Positions 58,660-64,000 of a stretch of DNA of 64,000 nucleotides are shown here, piece after piece (within the stretch, counting starts at the first letter, position 1; each line of letters starts with the position of its first letter). The DNA comes from Bradyrhizobium hereditatis (lineage in GTDB: Bacteria; Pseudomonadota; Alphaproteobacteria; Rhizobiales; Xanthobacteraceae): positions 291,239 to 355,238 of the forward strand of contig NZ_JAGKJK010000010.1 of the NCBI RefSeq assembly GCF_020329435.1. Reading direction: 5' to 3'. Under the pieces are notes generated by a model. That model had not been told where the DNA came from. It searched no databases and saw only the letters and a program-made list of their open reading frames with translations. The translations under genes were made by a program, and so were the position numbers.

Positions 58660-59847
58660 ATGCTCGAAGAGCTCCTTGTCATTATTGGCTTGGAAGTGGT
58701 TCTACTCGTTTCAATCGCAGCGATGACGTTTCATCATAGGCGACTGGATGTGCTTAGTGGACGCTACTTTGCAAATGATCAAAGCGATCACATGACGTCT
58801 GATTCGGGCATCAAGCAGCTCGAGTGCGATCAAACGGCACGACAGCAAAAGGACGTGGTGGCCGGTCTCCTAGACGGAAGGTCAAGACCGCCTTCGCCCC
58901 GTAGCTCCGAACCGACACGTATTCGCAGGTGGGCGTTGTGGCGCTCTTACCTTCACCGCCTTGCTGCCGCCCACGTCTCGGCGCCAGTGGGTCGAGCTTG
59001 GGGTTCGCGACGCGGGCAATCCATGTCAAAGGCTGACGTCTCAACCGGCGCGCTTGGCCGGGGTAGGCAAACGCGCGCGGCGCTCCCTGAAGGTATCAGA
59101 ATATATGCAGTGGGGGACGTACACGGTCGCTCTGATCTACTGGAGAGGCTGCTGGCCGCCATCGATGCCGATTGCAAACAACGTCCGGTCCCCCGCCCAA
59201 TTACCGTCTTTGTCGGTGACTATATCGACAGAGGACCCGACTCGCGAAATGTGCTCGATCTGCTGCTACGATGGCAGCGGTCCCACGAAGCAATCTTCCT
59301 TCGCGGAAACCATGAAATATTCCTGCCGCGTTTCATCACCGATCCACGCAGCTTGGACGAGTGGCGACAATACGGCGGTCTCGAAACCCTGCTCTCTTAT
59401 GGTCTTAGACCGAGCATCAATCCTGATCGAGACGAACAGACCAAGCTGGCGACCGAGCTCGCGGAAGTTCTTCCGCGAGAGCATCTCGATTTTCTGCAAT
59501 CGCTCGACTTGACGTTTAGCTGTGGCGATTTTCTCTTCGTCCATGCCGGCGTTCGCCCTAACATTCCAATTCACGAGCAGACCGAGGATGATCTGCTCTG
59601 GATCCGTGACGATTTTCTCAACTGCGAGCAGCCGTTCGAACGATTTGTGGTGCACGGCCACACACCGGTGAACGAGCCCGATCTGCGGCTGAACCGGATC
59701 AATATCGACACAGGCGCTTACGCAACAGGACGGCTTACCTGCATCGTCATCGAAAACACTGCTATTATCCAGTTAGCGAGTGACGAGTTGGACGGAACGC
59801 TTAGCGCTCCTTCAACGCGTGCTGCGCCTGATCCTGCAAGGGCTTGA
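58660..59847 (+). CDS. metallophosphoesterase (PP-type phosphatase), secretion-locus neighbour
   Basis: A 395-residue frame. The first 25 residues hold a membrane helix (LLVIIGLEVVLLVSIAAMTF), then 95 residues of low-complexity linker; an in-frame ATG at 59023 (MSKADVST) would give a soluble 274-residue enzyme. The catalytic domain has the five metallophosphatase motifs: GDVHGRSDLLERLL, GDYIDRGPDSRNVL, LRGNHEIFLP, HAGVRPN and VVHGHTPVNEPD. It is a PPP-family phosphatase similar to PrpA/PrpB and Prs-linked proteins. The tail overlaps the secretion adaptor gene on the other strand by 47 bases. Substrate unknown. Confidence 0.8.
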   Translation: MLEELLVIIGLEVVLLVSIAAMTFHHRRLDVLSGRYFANDQSDHMTSDSGIKQLECDQTARQQKDVVAGLLDGRSRPPSPRSSEPTRIRRWALWRSYLHRLAAAHVSAPVGRAWGSRRGQSMSKADVSTGALGRGRQTRAALPEGIRIYAVGDVHGRSDLLERLLAAIDADCKQRPVPRPITVFVGDYIDRGPDSRNVLDLLLRWQRSHEAIFLRGNHEIFLPRFITDPRSLDEWRQYGGLETLLSYGLRPSINPDRDEQTKLATELAEVLPREHLDFLQSLDLTFSCGDFLFVHAGVRPNIPIHEQTEDDLLWIRDDFLNCEQPFERFVVHGHTPVNEPDLRLNRINIDTGAYATGRLTCIVIENTAIIQLASDELDGTLSAPSTRAAPDPARA

Positions 59848-61114
59848 TCAGATATGACAGCGCGGTTCTCGACGGCGTCTTGATGAACACTTCGACCGGC
59901 ATGCCTGGCACCACCTTGGCCGATCCGAGCTTTGCCAACTCCTCGGGCTTGAGCAAAACACGGGCGGTGTAATAGCTTGCGCCGGTTCGCTGTTCCTGTG
60001 TGAGGTCGGCAGAGACCACGGCGACTTCCCCCTCTATCTCGGGAGTCGTCTTCTGATTGAAGGTCGCAAACCGAAGCGTCGCGGACTGCCCGACATAGAC
60101 CTGGTCAATTTCGCGTGGAGCAATCTTGACCTCAACTGCCAGGGCGTCGGCGTCCGGCACGATAAGCATAATCTGCTCGCCCGGGGCGATCACGCCTCCG
60201 ACAGTATGGACTGCAAGCTGGTGAACGCGGCCCGACTGAGGCGCCCGAATGTCGATACGATTGAGCTGGTCCACCGCCGCTATCTTGCGTTCGGCAAGTT
60301 CGGACAGCTTTGAGCGGGTTTCGATCAAATCCTTGCCGACCTCGGTTCGCAAATCCTGATCGATTTGAATGATCTGAAGTTCGACCTCTGCGATTTTGCC
60401 CTTTGCCTGGGCGATCATTCCGGCCAGTTGACTACGCTCGCCCTCCAGACGAGCGCTGTCGCGCTCCAGCGCGTTGAGCCGAGCGATCGGCACGAGATTC
60501 TTCTGCCAGAGGCCGCGAACTCCTTCGAGCTCCCCAAGGATGAAATTGACTTCCTTCTGCTTGGCCTCGACTTGTCCTGTATAACCCTTGATCTCGTCCT
60601 GCAGCTGCGCTCGTCGCTCCTTGAGCTGAGACTTCTGCCCGTTCCGGGCCTGGCTGCGAAGATCGAATAACGCGCTTTCGGCAGCGATGGCGCGCCCGGC
60701 GTCGGAACGGCTGTCTTTCATCCTTTCCAGCAGCGCCTTTGGAAATGCGATCTGGTCGACGCTGTCCCGTTCCGCTTCGAGGCGAGCCTGGCGAGCGAGC
60801 AATTCGTCAAGGCTCTTGGTGACGATCGTCGCGTTAGCGAGCGTTTGTGTTTCATCGAGACGAATTAGTATGTCACCCGCATTGACCTTGTCTCCGTCTC
60901 GGACCCGCAGTTCGCCTACGATGCCGCCGGTGCCATGCTGAACTTTCTTCACGCTTGAATCGACCACGACGACGCCTTGTCCGATCACGGCGCCCGACAA
61001 CTGCGAAGTCGCCGCCCAGCCACCGATGCCAAACGTCACGAACGCCGTCATAATGATTCCAACGACAATATACCGCTGAATCGAGTGCAGCGCCGGGGTT
61101 ATCGCGTTGTCCAT
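59801..61114 (-). CDS. prsE: HlyD-family membrane-fusion protein of the type I secretion system
   Basis: A 437-residue adaptor that spans the periplasm and links the ABC exporter to TolC. The N-terminus has one membrane helix (YIVVGIIMTAFVTFGIGGWA). A lipoyl part (GGIVGELRVRDGDKVNAGDI) is followed by a long coiled coil (residues 100-290, rich in Glu, Leu, Arg, Gln). The C-terminal HlyD domain contains IRAPQSGRVHQLAVHTVGGV and PGMPVEVFIKTPSRT. Its ATG lies inside the end of the exporter gene (16-base overlap), so the two are cotranslated. It matches PrsE/HlyD sizes. Confidence 0.9.
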   Translation of the reverse strand: MDNAITPALHSIQRYIVVGIIMTAFVTFGIGGWAATSQLSGAVIGQGVVVVDSSVKKVQHGTGGIVGELRVRDGDKVNAGDILIRLDETQTLANATIVTKSLDELLARQARLEAERDSVDQIAFPKALLERMKDSRSDAGRAIAAESALFDLRSQARNGQKSQLKERRAQLQDEIKGYTGQVEAKQKEVNFILGELEGVRGLWQKNLVPIARLNALERDSARLEGERSQLAGMIAQAKGKIAEVELQIIQIDQDLRTEVGKDLIETRSKLSELAERKIAAVDQLNRIDIRAPQSGRVHQLAVHTVGGVIAPGEQIMLIVPDADALAVEVKIAPREIDQVYVGQSATLRFATFNQKTTPEIEGEVAVVSADLTQEQRTGASYYTARVLLKPEELAKLGSAKVVPGMPVEVFIKTPSRTALSYLIKPLQDQAQHALKER

Positions 61115-63048
61115 CTCGCGCCTCCCTGGCTGTCCGCCACCACTTTGAGCGGCACAGGTGTCCGCAGCACGGTCCTGAGAACCTCCTCTTTCGGACCAAA
61201 CGACTGCACCCTCCCATCGCCCACTACCAATACGTGATCGACGCCTTCAAGCGCTTTTGGACGATGGGCAACCACTACGACGATGCCACCGCGGTTACGC
61301 ACGCTAGCGATTGCCTCGGTGAGAGCTGCTTCCCCCTCTGCATCGAGATTTGAGGTCGGCTCGTCAAGCACCACCAGGAAGGGGTTGCCGTAGAAGGCGC
61401 GCGCAAGTCCAATCCGCTGTCGCTGGCCAGCGGACAAGGTCATTCCGCCCTCACCAACCTGCGTACTATAGCCTTCCGGGAATGAAAGGATGAGATCATG
61501 CACACCTGCAATCCGTGCCGCTTCCAGGACGGCGTCCGGAGTGGCTTTCAGATCAAATCGCGCAATATTGACGGCGATGCTGCCCTCGAACAGTTCGATA
61601 TCCTGCGGCAGATAGCCGATATGTCTGCCCAATGCTTCCGAGGACCACTGATCCAGCGCAGCGTTGTCGAGCTTGATCTTGCCGCGAAGCCGTGGCCAGA
61701 CACCGACGAGCGCACGGGCCAAGGTCGACTTGCCGGCCCCGCTCGGCCCAATGATTCCGACGGCCTGTCCCTTTCGCAGCTGGAACGAAACGTCGTTAAG
61801 GATCAGCTTCTCTGAATCCGGCGCCGCGACATAGAGCTGCTCCACAACAAACGCTTCGGTCGGCGCCGGCAGCGCGAGCGGCTCCTTCTCCTTCGGCAGG
61901 AGTTCAAGCAACTGATCCAGCCGTTGTCCGGACTGACGTGCGGCGACGAATCCTTTCCAGTTGGCGATCGCCGTCTCTACCGGGGCAAGTGCCCTCGCCG
62001 TCAGGATCGATCCAGCAATAATGATGCCTGCTGTAGATTCCTGATTGATGACAAGGACCGCGCCAACGGCGAGGACCAGGGACTGGAGAAATGAACGAAG
62101 GACCTTCGAAAGCCCACCGAGTCCGCTCGCCACATCACTCGCGCTCTCGTGCGCCGCAAGATATTTGGTATTGATGGACTGCCAGCGCTGCGCAGCTTGC
62201 CGCCTCATGCCCATTGCTTGCAGAACTTCCGCGTTTCGTCGGCCCTCAGCGGCGAGCGCACTGCGTGAAACCGCCAATCGCGAAGATGCTTTCGCCGGCC
62301 CGCGCGTTCGCATCTCGGTCGCAACCGTTATGGCGACCAGCAGCAGTCCGCCTATTAGTGCGGTCAGGCCAATCCAGAAATGAAAAAGAAAGCAAATGCC
62401 GAGATAGATTGGCATCCACGGAAGGTCAAACAGCGCGATCGGTCCGCCTCCCGAAAGAAAGCCTCGGACCTGATCAAGATCTCGGAGGGGCTGCATGCCA
62501 TCGCCGCCACCGCGCGTCTTCAGCGGAAGACGAACCATTGAATCGAAGACACGCCCGCCAAGCGTTTCGTCGAAGTAACGACCAATGCGCGCGCTTATTC
62601 GATTTCGGACCAGATCCAGGCCGCCCTGAAATGCGTAGAGCACCGTTGCGAGCAACAAGAGCGCGACCAGCGTCGGTATGCTACGGCCCGGCAGCACCCG
62701 ATCGTAAACCTGAAGCATGAAGAATGAGCCGGTGAGCATAAGAAGGTTGCTCAGGCCACTGAACGCTGCCAGAGCCCAGAATATCCGGCGGCACGACACC
62801 AGGAAGGCCGATATTTCGGAGCGCGGCTCATCGTATTCTCGCGCCGAACGCCAGCGCGAGAACAGGCGCTGTCGAGTGGCTTCGACCAAGCGCTCCGCCC
62901 ATCCATTTACTTCAGAAATGCGCAACCTCGATCGAGCTCGTTCCGCCAGAATTCCCAGGGCGGCGACAAATACCGCCCATCTCGAGACCTCGATCTCGTC
63001 AAGCCTCTTGGGCGGGAGGATTTCCTCCCGCCTTCCGAAATCAGTCAT
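61099..63048 (-). CDS. prsD: type I secretion ABC exporter (permease-ATPase)
   Basis: A 649-residue exporter from the ATG at 63048 (GGGGCG upstream); frames to 63069 and 63132 are less likely. The first 110 residues are a soluble extension. The membrane domain runs from about 110 to 370 (FSGLSNLLMLTGSFFMLQVY, PTLVALLLLATVLYAFQGGL). The ATPase has Walker A GPSGAGKSTLARAL, Q-loop YLPQDIELFEGS, signature LSAGQRQRIGLARA and Walker B LVVLDEPTSNLD. Lack of a C39 peptidase domain fits RTX-type exporters. Probable substrates are the protein encoded at 63129 and perhaps the 1,897-residue protein. Confidence 0.9.
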   Translation of the reverse strand: MTDFGRREEILPPKRLDEIEVSRWAVFVAALGILAERARSRLRISEVNGWAERLVEATRQRLFSRWRSAREYDEPRSEISAFLVSCRRIFWALAAFSGLSNLLMLTGSFFMLQVYDRVLPGRSIPTLVALLLLATVLYAFQGGLDLVRNRISARIGRYFDETLGGRVFDSMVRLPLKTRGGGDGMQPLRDLDQVRGFLSGGGPIALFDLPWMPIYLGICFLFHFWIGLTALIGGLLLVAITVATEMRTRGPAKASSRLAVSRSALAAEGRRNAEVLQAMGMRRQAAQRWQSINTKYLAAHESASDVASGLGGLSKVLRSFLQSLVLAVGAVLVINQESTAGIIIAGSILTARALAPVETAIANWKGFVAARQSGQRLDQLLELLPKEKEPLALPAPTEAFVVEQLYVAAPDSEKLILNDVSFQLRKGQAVGIIGPSGAGKSTLARALVGVWPRLRGKIKLDNAALDQWSSEALGRHIGYLPQDIELFEGSIAVNIARFDLKATPDAVLEAARIAGVHDLILSFPEGYSTQVGEGGMTLSAGQRQRIGLARAFYGNPFLVVLDEPTSNLDAEGEAALTEAIASVRNRGGIVVVVAHRPKALEGVDHVLVVGDGRVQSFGPKEEVLRTVLRTPVPLKVVADSQGGARWTTR

Positions 63049-63128
63049 GGCACTCGCCCCTTGAACCATGCCCTTTTGGGAGCGTCCCCAAGGCAGATTG
63101 ATACCAGCTCCTTTTACACACCCCAAGC

Positions 63129-64000
63129 TCACGCGAAGTGGAAGTCGCCGCTATTAAGCGCGCTCAGTTTGGTGTTCTTCAGCGTGAGCGTATCGCTTCC
63201 GGTGGAAATGACGATATCCTGACCAACCTGGCTCGCGTGCGAGAGAACGCTCGCAAAGCTGTCGAATACTGTCTTGCTGAACTGGATCGTGTCTTGCACA
63301 GTTCCGCTCGCCGCGAAATCCTTAATGATGTCGCGGCCGAAATTTGCGGCAAACACGAAAGTATCGGACTGACCGCCCCCAACCAGGATGTCATTACCCG
63401 AGGTGCTCTTCAGCGTATTGCTGGCTGTCGAGCCAAGAATCGCGCTGCCCGAAGTACCAACGACCTGGCCAGAGCTATCGATCTGCTTGGCAGTATAAGT
63501 GTGCACCGTGTCGGACACGGCCGACGATGTCTGGAAGGACCAGGTACCATCGGCTGCCGCAGTAACCTTTCCAATCGACGTGTTGCCATCGTACAGCTTG
63601 ATCTGACTGTTGGCATCGGCGACGCCTTTGATGGTGACGATGTCGCTCGAGTTCTTGTACATGTTGGTCAAACTGACCGACTTGGAAGCACCAATCACGC
63701 CATCGCCATTCAGGTCCTGCTGGAAGCTGGGTTCAAACGACGTCAGCGTCTTGCTATTCCCGGACACGACCCCGATGGCATGCGAAACGTAGTTTCCGTT
63801 TTTGTCGGTGTTCCAGACAGAATACTTGTCCTGGCCAGCGAACTTCCAGGCAACCAGATATCCGTTTGCCGTCTGCTCCACGCCGATCGCCGCCCAACCG
63901 GTTTTGTCGGCCACCCATGCAGTGCCGTCCATCTTTAAGACGAGATTGGTCCCGCCAGAGCTATTGAGCTGGTAGCTATCTCCAACTTGAGCAAGGCTGG
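63129..64000 (-). CDS. C-terminal part of a type I secretion substrate (Trp-rich and RTX-like; runs off right edge)
   Basis: The frame is open from the right edge to 63129, giving about 290 residues. A Trp-rich repeat is visible: VGDSYQLNSSGGTNLVLKMD, then WAAIGVEQTANGYLVAWKFA and YSVWNTDKNGNYVSHAIGVV. A beta-rich Ig-like domain follows (IVTIKGVADANSQIKLYDGN). The C-terminus has the calcium-binding RTX-like SGNDILVGGGQSDTFVFAAN, then DIIKDFAASGTVQDTIQFSK, the usual secretion signal region. It is the first visible gene of the leftward operon and is followed 80 bases later by the exporter. Trp-rich repeats of this kind recur in large rhizobial surface proteins (recall). Confidence 0.85.
   Translation of the reverse strand, partial: SLAQVGDSYQLNSSGGTNLVLKMDGTAWVADKTGWAAIGVEQTANGYLVAWKFAGQDKYSVWNTDKNGNYVSHAIGVVSGNSKTLTSFEPSFQQDLNGDGVIGASKSVSLTNMYKNSSDIVTIKGVADANSQIKLYDGNTSIGKVTAAADGTWSFQTSSAVSDTVHTYTAKQIDSSGQVVGTSGSAILGSTASNTLKSTSGNDILVGGGQSDTFVFAANFGRDIIKDFAASGTVQDTIQFSKTVFDSFASVLSHASQVGQDIVISTGSDTLTLKNTKLSALNSGDFHFA

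Noticed and set aside
1..64000. tRNA, rRNA, CRISPR array or complete insertion sequence
   Set aside because: No tRNA-like cloverleaf, rRNA, regular spacer array or transposase gene was recognised by eye; a computed search could still find a small RNA.

Overview
This window looks like chromosome of an alphaproteobacterium of the Bradyrhizobium/Rhodopseudomonas type. The reasons are the high GC content, a GcrA-family regulator, a phasin, an OpgC glucan-modifying protein, class III CoA transferase and Liv-type uptake genes, a Prs-like type I secretion locus, and many small proteins of a style common in Bradyrhizobium. The genus is an inference from gene content. I see no rRNA, tRNA or CRISPR array.

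Layout. 1-8.4 kb is a decayed prophage read leftward: lysis genes, a tail-collar fibre, a terminase cut short and fused to another coding tail, and several small secreted cargo genes, two of them broken. Capsid, portal and protease genes are absent. 8.4-10.9 kb holds hairpins, a short dispersed repeat and small conserved genes including a phasin. 11-14.6 kb holds an FMN hydroxy-acid oxidase, a CaiB-type CoA transferase, a GFA protein and a remnant of a small-molecule methyltransferase. 14.7-20 kb holds a CadC/TolB/TPR regulator, a secreted protein and an orphan BamA. 20-22.5 kb is a compact regulatory module: a GcrA-like protein, an S24 (CI/LexA-like) repressor and a small target gene, tied together by six copies of an apparent operator, TTCnG-N5-CnGAA. 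22.6-29.3 kb holds opgC, a GH3 glycosidase and a DUF4173 / response regulator / histidine kinase operon.

29.3-42.6 kb is a divergent catabolic island. The leftward operon encodes a branched-chain-type ABC importer (livK-H-M-G-F), a CoA-transferase remnant, enoyl-CoA hydratase, MaoC dehydratase, a CitE-like lyase and a thiolase. The rightward operon encodes an acyl-CoA synthetase, a TetR regulator, an SDR oxidoreductase and a Baeyer-Villiger monooxygenase. A perfect 8-bp inverted repeat lies between the two operons and is a good candidate for the TetR operator. The genes fit import of a substrate, ketone formation, ring or ester oxygenation, CoA activation and beta-oxidation-like cleavage. 43-47 kb adds a DsbA/kappa-type isomerase, a GST, a double-GAF protein and a frameshifted epoxide hydrolase.

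47.3-51.7 kb holds small secreted proteins (one dead), a ribbon-helix-helix-like protein and a CobW GTPase. 51.7-64 kb is a secretion locus: a 1,897-residue surface protein with a dimethylformamidase-like domain and alternating DUF4082 and cadherin/tandem-95 repeats, a hexapeptide acyltransferase, a PP-type phosphatase, and a leftward operon of a type I secretion substrate (cut by the window edge), its ABC exporter and its membrane-fusion protein. The giant protein has no evident signal peptide and is the natural candidate for a second substrate of that exporter.
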